The notes under the pieces are model-generated. The model was not told the origin of the DNA and made no database searches. It saw only the letters and a program-made list of their open reading frames with translations. A stretch of DNA of 64,000 nt from Terrimesophilobacter sp964651535 (GTDB lineage Bacteria; Actinomycetota; Actinomycetes; Actinomycetales; Microbacteriaceae), in NCBI GenBank assembly GCA_964651535.1, contig CAZYYE010000002.1, positions 682,001 through 746,000 on the forward strand, in the 5' to 3' direction. Every line of letters starts with the position of its first letter. Positions within the stretch are counted from its first letter, which is position 1. Shown piece by piece: positions 41,671 to 49,226 of the stretch. Position numbers and translations under genes: made by a program.

Positions 41671-42677
41671 GGTCGGTCCTTTGCAAGTATGGCACCAAGG
41701 ATCCGTAGGACGGCCTCCTCTGCGTCGGGGCCACCCGTGCGCCTGACATCCCATGCTGCGATGATAGGATCTACCGTTGTCGTCTCTGTAGGGTGCGCCC
41801 AGGAGTCCGCGGTCGCCCAAATAGTGTGATCGGCGGGCACCGTGAAGTGAAGCGTGGCGCGTTCGGCGGTCGCCTGCGCGAAGCCCAGCTTTGCCAAGTC
41901 GATACCTGACGAGGCGTAGACGACCGCACGCGTCGGAACTCGCCACGGTGCCAACTCGTCAGCGGCGGAATCTCCCGAGCACAAAACCCGAACATCAACG
42001 GAGGAGCCGGCAGCCACAACAGCTTTCGCTTGGTCAGTGACGGCGTCCAGCCCATACCAATAAGTGGTTACACCGCCGGGGCCCGCGTACTCGGTCATGA
42101 ACACCTCCCAGAGCGCAGAGCGGTCTGCCGCTCTCCAACCCGTGCTTGATCTGACGATCAGGCCGTTGAGCGCACTGGCAGATTTGGACACTGCGGATTG
42201 CGTCACGCCAGTCTCCTTCGCCAATTCGACCTGCGATCGGGGCTCCGTGTTGAGAATGCACGCACGCATGAGCGCCCAGCGCCCCCACGGGTTCCGGCGC
42301 CGCCGAGCCGTTAACACTGACGCAAGTGAATTCCCGCTCGCATCTGGCAAGTGGGTCTCCTCCCGGTTCCAGATGAGGCGCCGGTCTGTGACGGATGCGA
42401 CACTCAGCCGAGGGTTCTGTTTCGCAGCGTCGACAAGTCCGCGGCTCGCTGTCGGCACGACGACTAAGAGATGCCCGCTGGTATTCGCGAGCAACTGCAC
42501 AGCATCCCATTCGTAGATCGTCTTCTGCCGCACTTTGGTCTGCACCACGGCAGTTTCATCGTCGCGGCTCAGAACAAGGTCCACGCCCCTATCCTCGCCA
42601 GGAGCCATTGACACGTCGAAGCCAGCAGCAACAAGCAGATCAACCGCGTCTGACTCCGATATCGCCGGTCGCTGCAT
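41667..42677 (-). CDS. Winged-helix regulator with N-terminal nuclease-like domain
   Basis: A 336-residue protein. The N-terminal ~100 residues contain a PD-(D/E)xK-like pattern (RGVDLVLSRDDETAVVQTK). A winged helix follows around residues 150-200 (SQVELAKETGVTQSAVSKSASAL). The remaining part is like the C-terminal region of AbiEi-type antitoxins. It is the first gene of a pair with the nucleotidyltransferase. GGAG lies 7 nt before the ATG. It may repress its own promoter through the palindrome at 42724-42741. Confidence 0.7.
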   Translation of the reverse strand: MQRPAISESDAVDLLVAAGFDVSMAPGEDRGVDLVLSRDDETAVVQTKVRQKTIYEWDAVQLLANTSGHLLVVVPTASRGLVDAAKQNPRLSVASVTDRRLIWNREETHLPDASGNSLASVLTARRRRNPWGRWALMRACILNTEPRSQVELAKETGVTQSAVSKSASALNGLIVRSSTGWRAADRSALWEVFMTEYAGPGGVTTYWYGLDAVTDQAKAVVAAGSSVDVRVLCSGDSAADELAPWRVPTRAVVYASSGIDLAKLGFAQATAERATLHFTVPADHTIWATADSWAHPTETTTVDPIIAAWDVRRTGGPDAEEAVLRILGAILAKDRP

Positions 42678-42723
42678 TGCGGATCTCCGTATTCCTTGTG
42701 GTGTGATATCTCACTATAACTAT

Positions 42724-42741
42724 TAGAGAGTTATTTCTCTA
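42724..42741. promoter_or_regulatory. Candidate operator of AbiE-like module
   Basis: TAGAGA and TCTCTA flank 6 nt in a short AT-rich spacer upstream of the HTH gene. A second short inverted repeat (GTGATATCTCAC) lies between it and the gene. Binding is inferred. Confidence 0.4.
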
Positions 42742-42755
42742 GAAGGAATATCTGC

Positions 42756-42797
42756 GCTGTGGTTTCGAGACGATCGCTCCGCGATCCCTCAACCAGC
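42756..42797. repeat. Palindromic repeat, family 3
   Basis: GCTG and GGTT on the left pair with AACC and CAGC on the right; the TCGAGAC / CCTC asymmetry is kept; the inner stem is GATCGC/GCGATC. It ends 8 nt from the HNH gene stop codon. Confidence 0.88.
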
Positions 42798-42805
42798 GAA
42801 GGCGG

Positions 42806-43306
42806 CTACGCGGCGACGGGAGTGAGGAACTCTTCCCACTCGGGCTCTGCGCGCTCGACGCCGCGCACCATCCAACCGGTGCCATGCGGCGGCTGGGGGC
42901 GCACCCGCAGCGACCAGTGCATCTCCGACGGCGTCCGGTCGCCCTTCGCGTTGTTGCACTTGAGGCAGCAGGCCACCAGGTTCTCCCACGTCTCCTTGCC
43001 GCCCCGCGAGCGCGGCAGCACATGGTCGATCGTGGATGCCGAACCGCCGCAATACGCGCACCGCGACCCATCCCGCCGCAGCACCCCGCGCCGGCTCACC
43101 GGGATCGACCGGCCGGTCGGAATCCGCACATACCTGGTCAACAGAATCACCGACGGGCGATCGTACGCGCCGAACACCGTGAACACCGGATGCTCGTCAT
43201 CCGCCGACAGAATTGACGCCTTGTCATTCATCACCAACACGAGCGCTCGCTTGAACGACACCACGGCGAGAGGCTCGAAGCCTGCATTCAGTACCAAAGT
43301 ACGCAT
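42806..43306 (-). CDS. HNH endonuclease
   Basis: A 166-residue HNH-family nuclease. Zinc cysteines in CAYCGG and CLKC surround the core STIDHVLPRSRGG and ENLVACCLKCNNAKGDRT, giving the H-N-H residues. The N-terminal ~85 residues are conserved in actinobacteria but without assigned function. ATG 43306 has AAAGG upstream; ATG 43312 is also possible. The stop is 8 nt from a family 3 palindrome and further copies lie 300 nt upstream. Confidence 0.88.
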   Translation of the reverse strand: MRTLVLNAGFEPLAVVSFKRALVLVMNDKASILSADDEHPVFTVFGAYDRPSVILLTRYVRIPTGRSIPVSRRGVLRRDGSRCAYCGGSASTIDHVLPRSRGGKETWENLVACCLKCNNAKGDRTPSEMHWSLRVRPQPPHGTGWMVRGVERAEPEWEEFLTPVAA

Positions 43307-43387
43307 TTTCATCCTTTACGAAGGGTCCCGCACGGCTTGCAGGAATTCGACCCACCTTGGTGTCGTGCGAGAGGGAGTGAGCGGAAC

Positions 43388-43419
43388 AAAAAAGCACCGC
43401 CGCAGAAAACGGCAGTGCT
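43388..43419 (-). terminator. Intrinsic terminator on minus strand
   Basis: On the minus strand AGCACTGCCG and CGGCGGTGCT form a 10-bp stem with one mismatch, followed by a run of T. It lies between dtxR and the HNH gene and would end the dtxR transcript or a small RNA starting in the spacer. Confidence 0.75.
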
Positions 43420-43458
43420 CAGGCGTTCAGGATGCGCTGACAGGCGTATCCCGTGCTC

Positions 43459-43523
43459 AGTCGTATGAAAAAGAGGGCGCGCTCATCCACGGTTTGGATG
43501 GTGCGACCGCTGGTCATACGACT
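43459..43523. other. Nested inverted repeat, possible structured RNA
   Basis: Outer arms AGTCGTATGA (43459-43468) and TCATACGACT (43514-43523) are perfect. Inside, CATCCA/TGGATG (43484-43500) form a second hairpin. It lies just upstream of a minus-strand terminator, so it could be the body of a short RNA or a leader of the HNH gene. Confidence 0.45.
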
Positions 43524-43607
43524 CTCCCGAGCTTCTCGCGGAACAACAAGGACGATTCAGAGTAACTCAGGAAATGGCGCGAGCGCTGGAATGGCACGTA
43601 ACGACAC

Positions 43608-43753
43608 GGTTTCGAGACGAACTGGTGTGCTCCCTTCGAGACAGCCGCTGCGCGGCTTCCTCAGGGAGCGGGGGCACCGCTGCGCGGCTTCCTCAGGGAG
43701 CGGGGAACGTGTAATCGCTCCCTGAGGAGGCCGCAGACCGTCTCGAAGGGAGC
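43608..43753. repeat. Cluster of family 3 palindromes with partial duplication
   Basis: A half element (43608-43628), a full copy (43629-43669), a repeat of its right half (about 43676-43705), and a full copy in the opposite orientation (43717-43753). All share TCGAGAC and CCTC. The duplicated half shows that the elements have been rearranged. Confidence 0.85.
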
Positions 43754-43760
43754 CGACCGG

Positions 43761-44474
43761 TCAGTCGGCGAAGCGGCTTGTTCCCACATAAATGTGCTGC
43801 GCGACCTCTGTCGGCAACTCGAGCGCGTCATCGTCGCGACCGTCGATTGTCGCGAGCACGTAGTCGCCGCGCGAGGCGAAACTTCCCTTCGCGCCGGGCA
43901 CGAGCCCCGCGGACTGCAACTGCTCCAAGAGTTCCGGCTCGTACTGCACCGGCTCCCCAAGGCGGCGAACCGTGCCCTCCACCGGTCCGACAGCGCCGAG
44001 CACGAGGTTCACGAGATTCACGACGCCATCCGTGAACTTGGCTTTCGGCACGCGATCGCCGAGCCCATCCAGCCCGGGGATCGGATTCCCGTACGGCGAA
44101 TGCGTCGGGTGCTCCAGCAACTCCAGCAGCTTGCGCTCCACCTGCTCACTCATCACGTGCTCCCAGCGGCACGCCTCATCGTGCACGAGCGCCCAATCGA
44201 GGCCGATCACATCCGCGAGCAACCGCTCTGCGAGCCGGTGCCGGCGCATGACCGTCACCGCCTTCTCGCGCCCTTCCGTCGTGAGCCGCAAATGGCGGTC
44301 ATCCTCCACGACGACCAGGCCGTCGCGCTCCATCCGGCCCACGGTCTGCGACACGGTCGGACCCGAATGCCCGAGGCGCTCGCTGATGCGCGCCCGCAGA
44401 GGGATGATGTTCTCTTCCTCGAGCTCGTAAATCGTGCGGAGGTACATCTCAGTCGTGTCGATCAGATCGGCCAT
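43761..44474 (-). CDS. dtxR: DtxR/IdeR-family metal-dependent repressor
   Basis: A 237-residue metalloregulator. N-terminal winged helix (ISERLGHSGPTVSQTVGRMERDGLV), dimerisation helices with metal residues (HRLAERLL, HDEACRWEHVMSE), and a C-terminal SH3-like domain. Cys102-type and His ligands of DtxR are present in DEACRWEH. It should bind Fe2+ (or Mn2+) and repress iron-uptake genes. ATG 44474 follows GGAGG. A DtxR box in its promoter indicates autoregulation. Confidence 0.9.
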   Translation of the reverse strand: MADLIDTTEMYLRTIYELEEENIIPLRARISERLGHSGPTVSQTVGRMERDGLVVVEDDRHLRLTTEGREKAVTVMRRHRLAERLLADVIGLDWALVHDEACRWEHVMSEQVERKLLELLEHPTHSPYGNPIPGLDGLGDRVPKAKFTDGVVNLVNLVLGAVGPVEGTVRRLGEPVQYEPELLEQLQSAGLVPGAKGSFASRGDYVLATIDGRDDDALELPTEVAQHIYVGTSRFAD

Positions 44475-44500
44475 CCGAGCCTCCTCCCGCAATAATCCGT

Positions 44501-44519
44501 TTAGGTTAGCCTAACCGCC
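44501..44519. promoter_or_regulatory. DtxR/IdeR iron box
   Basis: TTAGGTTAGCCTAACC followed by three non-matching bases fits 16 of 19 positions of the known box. It is 27 bp upstream of dtxR and 57 bp before serC, so it could control both. Confidence 0.85.
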
Positions 44520-44563
44520 AGCGCCCGCAACAACCGGCGGCGTAGCACTCCAATCGGCCGCCC

Positions 44564-44569
44564 TAGGAT
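44564..44569 (+). promoter_or_regulatory. -10 element of serC
   Basis: TAGGAT is 6 nt before ATG 44576; no ribosome binding site, so the mRNA is probably leaderless. Confidence 0.5.
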
Positions 44570-44575
44570 TGCAGC

Positions 44576-45688
44576 ATGCCGGAGCTGACGATCCCCGCCC
44601 ACCTGCTGCCCGCCGACGGCCGATTCGGATGCGGCCCATCCAAAGTCCGCCCCGAACAGCTCGCCCACCTCGCCGGCGCCGGCGCGGCGCTCCTCGGCAC
44701 CTCCCACCGCCAGGAACCAGTGAAAGACCTCGTCGGCCGCGTGCGCGGCGGCCTTGCCGACCTGTTCAGCATGCCGGACGGCTACGAAGTCGTTCTCGGC
44801 AACGGCGGATCCACCGCATTCTGGGACGCCGCAGCCTTCGGCCTCATCGAAGAGCGCAGCCAGAACCTCGTGTTCGGCGAGTTCGGCGGCAAGTTCGCCG
44901 CGGCCGCCGCCGCGCCGTGGCTCGAAGCTCCGGATGTCCGCACCGCCGAACCGGGCAGCCGCAGCGACGTCTCCCCCGGCCTGGGCATCGACGTGTTCGC
45001 GTGGCCGCACAACGAAACCTCCACCGGGGTCATGGCTCCCGTTCAGCGCGTGGACGGGGACGTCGGCGCCCTCACCGTCATCGACGCGACGAGCGCGGCG
45101 GGCGGCATCGCGTTCGACGCAAGCGAGGCGGACGTCTACTACTTCGCCCCACAGAAGAACTTCGCCTCCGACGGCGGACTGTGGTTCGCCCTGTTCTCCC
45201 CCGACGCCCTCGAGCGCGTGGAGCGCATCGCCGCGAGCGACCGCTACATCCCCGAGTTCCTGAGCCTCAAGAACGCGGTCGACAACTCCCGCCTCAATCA
45301 GACCCTCAACACCCCGGCGCTCGCCACCCTCCTCCTCATGGAAAACCAGATCGACTGGATCAACGACAACGGCGGGCTCGCCTGGGCGGACGCCCGCACG
45401 CGAGAATCCTCGGGCGTGCTCTACGACTGGGCGGAGCGCACCGGGTACGCGCAACCGTTCGTCGCGAACCCCGAACACCGCTCGCAAGTAGTCGTCACGA
45501 TCGACTTCGACGCTGCCGTGGATGCCGCATCCGTGGCCAAAATCCTTCGCGCGAACGGCATCGTCGACACCGAGCCGTACCGCAAACTCGGCCGCAACCA
45601 GTTGCGCATCGCCACGTTCACGGCGATCGAACCGGATGACGTGCGCGCGCTCGTCGCGTGCATCGAGCATGTGGTCGGTACTCTGTAG
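44576..45688 (+). CDS. serC: Phosphoserine transaminase
   Basis: A 370-residue PLP-dependent class V aminotransferase that makes 3-phosphoserine in serine synthesis. RFGCGPSKVRPEQ opens the protein; the PLP lysine is in YYFAPQKNFASDGG; the catalytic neighbours DATSAAGG and the phosphate contact near TSHRQEPV are visible. It is the mycobacterial-type SerC. It is divergent from dtxR and closely followed by a DUF2530 gene. Confidence 0.92.
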   Translation: MPELTIPAHLLPADGRFGCGPSKVRPEQLAHLAGAGAALLGTSHRQEPVKDLVGRVRGGLADLFSMPDGYEVVLGNGGSTAFWDAAAFGLIEERSQNLVFGEFGGKFAAAAAAPWLEAPDVRTAEPGSRSDVSPGLGIDVFAWPHNETSTGVMAPVQRVDGDVGALTVIDATSAAGGIAFDASEADVYYFAPQKNFASDGGLWFALFSPDALERVERIAASDRYIPEFLSLKNAVDNSRLNQTLNTPALATLLLMENQIDWINDNGGLAWADARTRESSGVLYDWAERTGYAQPFVANPEHRSQVVVTIDFDAAVDAASVAKILRANGIVDTEPYRKLGRNQLRIATFTAIEPDDVRALVACIEHVVGTL

Positions 45689-45690
45689 CC

Positions 45691-45924
45691 ATGCGATTGT
45701 GGCTGAAGGACTCGGAGCGCCGCCCCGACCCCGAGCCCGTGAAAACGGATGACCGCAAAGCGATGCTCGTCGGCCTCGCCCTGTGGTTAGTCGCCCTTAT
45801 CGTCCTGTTGCTGTTTTTTGGCCCGCTGGTTGCGGATGGGCTTGCCGGCTGGCTCTGGACCTGCGTCGCCGGCCTTGCCATCGGCCTTCTTGGCCTTATC
45901 GTCACCCACCGCCAGCGGGGCTGA
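45691..45924 (+). CDS. DUF2530 small membrane protein
   Basis: A 77-residue protein with two hydrophobic segments (VGLALWLVALIVLLLFF and WLWTCVAGLAIGLLGLIV). It matches the actinobacterial DUF2530 family; function unknown. It follows serC with a 2-nt gap. Its last 138 bp overlap the 3' end of the convergent DUF3027 gene on the other strand. Confidence 0.8.
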   Translation: MRLWLKDSERRPDPEPVKTDDRKAMLVGLALWLVALIVLLLFFGPLVADGLAGWLWTCVAGLAIGLLGLIVTHRQRG

Positions 45925-46521
45925 CGCGGCAGCGACATCCGCCTCATCGAGCGAATCGATGTCCACGCCGTCCATATCGCCCGCATCGAATCGCGCACTG
46001 CTCAAGAGCGCCTCATCGTCGTCGTGGACGTCCTCGTCATCGAAGTCGTCGTCGTCATCATCCGAATCGTCGTCGTCGGAGTCATCATCGTCGTCAATGT
46101 CGTCGTCGTCGTCATCGTCTATGTCGTCGTCATCGTCGTCGTCATCGTCGTCATCGTCATCATCGTCGGAGCCGTCTTCCGCGCGACCTTCCGCCGCAAG
46201 CAGCGCCTGCGCCTCCTTGTAGTCGGCCAAACGCTCCGACCACGGAACCCAGTCCGGCGACAACAAGGCGCCCTCGCCCGGAGTGAGCTCGGTCTCCAGA
46301 ACGGAAGGAGCGAGCCCCTCAACGTGCGCGAGGCTCACCGTCCACTTCCAACCCGGGTAACCGGACATGGTGGTGTCGAAGTACACCGTGAGAATGCCGT
46401 CTTCCTCGGTGATCGACCCTGCCGGCTCGCCGATCGTTTCCGCAGCCGTAATGTCGAGCAGCGCTTCGCGGGCGAGAGCGAAATCCTCGTCCGTCGGCGA
46501 AACGTCTTTGACTTTAGGCAT
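45787..46521 (-). CDS. DUF3027 protein with long acidic tract
   Basis: A 244-residue protein. The N-terminal ~110 residues are the DUF3027 domain (EDFALAREALLDI, YPGWKWTVSL, LLSPDWVPWSERLADY). A tract of about 50 mostly Asp residues follows, then a Lys/Ala/Gly tail. In actinobacteria this family is linked to cold-shock-domain genes, as here; it starts 8 nt inside the upstream csp gene. It may act with RNA or ribosomes, which is inference. The acidic tract is encoded by repeated GAC/GAT codons and may vary in length. Confidence 0.82.
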   Translation of the reverse strand: MPKVKDVSPTDEDFALAREALLDITAAETIGEPAGSITEEDGILTVYFDTTMSGYPGWKWTVSLAHVEGLAPSVLETELTPGEGALLSPDWVPWSERLADYKEAQALLAAEGRAEDGSDDDDDDDDDDDDDDDIDDDDDDDIDDDDDSDDDDSDDDDDDFDDEDVHDDDEALLSSARFDAGDMDGVDIDSLDEADVAAASAPLAVGDDKAKKADGKAGDAGPEPAGKPIRNQRAKKQQQDDKGD

Positions 46522-46894
46522 CCAGCTCGTCCGCAACCTTGCGCAGCATGGACGCGATCTTGCGTGCGTGACTGGCCTCCGGGTAGCGGCCGCGCTTCAG
46601 GTTCGACCCGATACTGTCGAGAACCTTCACGAGGTCCTCCACGATGACCGCCATGTCGTCGGCCGGCTTGCGGCTCATCCGAACGAGGCTCGGCGGAGCC
46701 TCCAGCACGCGCACCGACAGGGCCTGCGCGCCGCGCTTGCCATCCGCAATGCCAAACTCGAGCTTCGTGCCCGCCTTGACCGTGACGCCCTCAGGGAGCG
46801 CGGAGGCGTGCAGAAAGACCTCCTGGCCGTCATCAGAAGTGATGAAGCCGAAGCCTTTGTCGTCGTCATAGAACTTGACCTTGCCGGTGGGCAT
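46514..46894 (-). CDS. cspB: Cold-shock domain protein with C-terminal extension
   Basis: A 126-residue protein. The cold-shock domain fills the first ~67 residues: GKVKFYDDDKGFGFITSDDG (RNP1) and EVFLHASAL (RNP2). The extension contains SRKPADDMAVIVEDLVKVLD and a helical end. It should bind single-stranded nucleic acid. ATG 46894 follows GGAAAGG. The stop overlaps the start of DUF3027 by 8 nt. Confidence 0.9.
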   Translation of the reverse strand: MPTGKVKFYDDDKGFGFITSDDGQEVFLHASALPEGVTVKAGTKLEFGIADGKRGAQALSVRVLEAPPSLVRMSRKPADDMAVIVEDLVKVLDSIGSNLKRGRYPEASHARKIASMLRKVADELDA

Positions 46895-46975
46895 GCCACT
46901 ACCTTTCCTTGGTCGCCGCGCAGGGCGTGCACGGGCGATCACTTCACTCAAGCCTACGGGGAATTGCGCCACGCG

Positions 46976-46981
46976 TATCCT
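46976..46981 (+). promoter_or_regulatory. -10 element of small membrane protein gene
   Basis: TATCCT is 7 nt before GTG 46989, so even a GTG start appears to be used leaderless. Confidence 0.45.
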
Positions 46982-46988
46982 TGAGAAT

Positions 46989-47279
46989 GTGAGCAATAAA
47001 ACGCCAGACACCCCGACACCCGTTCGCACCAATCGTATCGAACGCTACCTCGCATTCGGCGTGCTCATTCTCGTCGCCCTCGCACTTGCGAGCTTCATCG
47101 CCGTCATCATCGGCACCGCGCTCGGCGCCGGCGAAAACGACGGATTCAGCCACGGCCTCTGGCCCGTGCTGTTCTCCTTCCAGTACTACGGTTTGCCGCT
47201 CGCGTTCCTCCTCATCTTCGCGCTGCTGATCTCGAACGCGATTCGCCGCTCCCGGGCGGCCAAAGGCGGTGCGCGATAG
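46989..47279 (+). CDS. Small two-helix membrane protein
   Basis: A 96-residue protein. A charged N-terminus is followed by LAFGVLILVALALASFIAVIIG and, after a short loop (GENDGFSHG), LPLAFLLIFALLISN; a basic tail closes it. Conserved position between a csp gene and the XPB partner is common in this group, but function is unknown. GTG 46989 is selected from the promoter spacing. Confidence 0.7.
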   Translation: MSNKTPDTPTPVRTNRIERYLAFGVLILVALALASFIAVIIGTALGAGENDGFSHGLWPVLFSFQYYGLPLAFLLIFALLISNAIRRSRAAKGGAR

Positions 47280-47295
47280 TGCGCAGACGGAGTTT

Positions 47296-49119
47296 ATGAC
47301 GAGCACTGCAGATCTGGCCTCCCAGCTCAGGGCGACCGAGGACGCCGACCTCGCCGCTGCGCTCGACCGCCGCGGGATCGCACCCGCCGGCATCCGAGAC
47401 TTCTTCGACCTCGCCGAAGCACTGCTCACCGGCGACGCGCTCCAGGAATGCCTCGAATGGCTCGACCGCCGCACCCTGGCTGCTCTCGTCACGCTCGGCG
47501 AGAAACCGATGCCGCTCAGCGCGGTCCCGGATGCCCTCGGCCTCGACGCGGAGAGCGTTGCGCTGCTGCGCGAGTTCCTCCTCGTGGAGGAGAACGATCT
47601 GGGCATCGCGGCGTGGCCCGAAGTCGCGGAACAACTCGCCCGCTGGCCGGAACTGGGCCTGCCCGCCGCGAACAGCAAGGACCCGGAACCGGTTTCCGCG
47701 CCGGTCACAGAGTCGGAGCGCAACGCCGCCGATCACCTCGCCGCCGAGCACGCCTTCACCGCCGCGACCGCGACATCCGAACTGCTCTTCGAACTCGAAC
47801 GGCAGCCGGCGCGGCTGCTTTCCCGCGGCGCACTGGGTGGGCCCGAAACGAAACGGCTCGCCGAGGCGATGAGCGTCGGCGAGGATGCGGTCGAAACACT
47901 CGTCGACGCCGCCGAGGCCGCTGGGCTCATTCAGCGCGAACGCCACAGGCTCATCGTCTCCCCGGAACACGCCGCGTGGATCGGCCACAGCGTTGCGGAA
48001 CGATGGGCGGTCCTCGCCGAATCCTGGGCAGGGAAGCTGCCCGCCGGCATCCGCCCCATGCTCTCCGAGCACGCCGACACGTTGTGGGGTTCGGGGCTTC
48101 GTGCCTGGCTGCACTGGAACTACCCCGGAGGGCGCACGTGGCTCGCCGAACGCGTCACCGCGCGGCTCGCCGAAGCGGAACGGCTCGGCATCACGGCGGG
48201 CGACATCGTGAGCACCCCGGGTGCCGCGCTGCTCGGGCAGGACCGCGCACGCGCCGTCGCCTTGCTCACCACCACCCTTCCGGCGCCGGTGAACCGGCTG
48301 TATCTGCAGCATGATCTCTCCGCCGTCGCCCCCGGCCCGCTCGAAGCGGCCATCGACGCGAGGCTCCGCACCATGGCACTCGTCGACGGCCGCGCCATCG
48401 CGTCGCGGTACCGGTTCACGTCGGCGAGCATCGGCCGCGCGATCGCAGGCGGCGAAACCGCAGAATCCATCCTCGAATTCTTCGGCGACATTTCGCTCAG
48501 CGGCGTGCCACAGCCGCTCGAATACCTCGTCACGGAGACCGCGCAGCGGCACGGGCTTCTCCGCGTGGGGCCGTCGCCATCCGGCAATCCCGAGACCGCG
48601 AGCTACCTCCGATCTGACAACGCGGAACTTCTCAGCACAGTGCTCGTCGACCGTGCGCTCGCGGTACTCGACTTGCGACCCACCGACAGCGACCGGCTCG
48701 TAAGCCGCCGCGACCGCAGCCAGGTGTACTGGATGCTCCACGACGCCCGCTACCCTGTCGCCGCCGAAGACGCGCGCGGCAACATCGTCGAACTCCGCCG
48801 CCCGGTTCCGGACGCTAAGAGCGGGCAGTCGACGAGCGAACCGCCGAACCCGCTCCGAGCGCTCATCGAGAGATTGCGGCTCGCGGACGCGTCCACCCCG
48901 CACGACACCGGCCAGGCATGGTTCGCGCGCGAACTGGATGCCGCCATCCGCTCCAAGTCGACCGTGACCGTGAGCGTGCGGATGCCCAACGGCCAGGTCG
49001 TCGACTACCGGTTGGAGCCGGCGAGCGTGTCCGGGGGCCGGCTTCGCGCGCGCGACCCGCAGTCGGAGATCGAACGGACGCTGCCGCTCTCCAGCATCGC
49101 CGCCGTGACGACGGAGTGA
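47296..49119 (+). CDS. Helicase-associated (Rv0862c-like) protein
   Basis: A 607-residue protein with the C-terminal helicase_C_3-type domain seen in Rv0862c homologues. N-terminal repeated winged-helix-like segments (ALDRRGIAPAGIRDFFDLAEALL) precede the conserved SRRDRSQVYWMLHDARYP and VVDYRLEP regions. It has no ATPase motif. It is always next to the XPB helicase gene in actinobacteria, as here, so a joint role in DNA repair is likely. It begins 16 nt after the preceding stop. Confidence 0.82.
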   Translation: MTSTADLASQLRATEDADLAAALDRRGIAPAGIRDFFDLAEALLTGDALQECLEWLDRRTLAALVTLGEKPMPLSAVPDALGLDAESVALLREFLLVEENDLGIAAWPEVAEQLARWPELGLPAANSKDPEPVSAPVTESERNAADHLAAEHAFTAATATSELLFELERQPARLLSRGALGGPETKRLAEAMSVGEDAVETLVDAAEAAGLIQRERHRLIVSPEHAAWIGHSVAERWAVLAESWAGKLPAGIRPMLSEHADTLWGSGLRAWLHWNYPGGRTWLAERVTARLAEAERLGITAGDIVSTPGAALLGQDRARAVALLTTTLPAPVNRLYLQHDLSAVAPGPLEAAIDARLRTMALVDGRAIASRYRFTSASIGRAIAGGETAESILEFFGDISLSGVPQPLEYLVTETAQRHGLLRVGPSPSGNPETASYLRSDNAELLSTVLVDRALAVLDLRPTDSDRLVSRRDRSQVYWMLHDARYPVAAEDARGNIVELRRPVPDAKSGQSTSEPPNPLRALIERLRLADASTPHDTGQAWFARELDAAIRSKSTVTVSVRMPNGQVVDYRLEPASVSGGRLRARDPQSEIERTLPLSSIAAVTTE

Positions 49120-49212
49120 CCGTCCTGGCGGCCGGGACGGCCACCAGCGCTGGCACGCTACGCTGCGGCGAAGGTCAGGAATGGCCTTCGCTTATAGCTC
49201 CAGCTCGCACCG

Positions 49213-49218
49213 TAGACT
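49213..49218 (+). promoter_or_regulatory. -10 element of XPB helicase gene
   Basis: TAGACT is 8 nt before ATG 49227. The 107-bp gap after the partner gene carries no other signal. Confidence 0.4.
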
Positions 49219-49226
49219 TGAACGTT

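Larger units (their letters stand above)
43307..43760. other. Non-coding spacer between HNH and dtxR genes
   Basis: About 450 bp with no supported gene. It holds a minus-strand terminator (43388-43419), a nested inverted repeat (43459-43523) and a cluster of family 3 palindromes (43608-43753). The rest shows nothing recognisable. Confidence 0.7.

Noticed and set aside
46024..46647. Plus-strand frame with an Ile/Val repeat, resembling a membrane protein
   Set aside because: It is the complement of the Asp tract of DUF3027.
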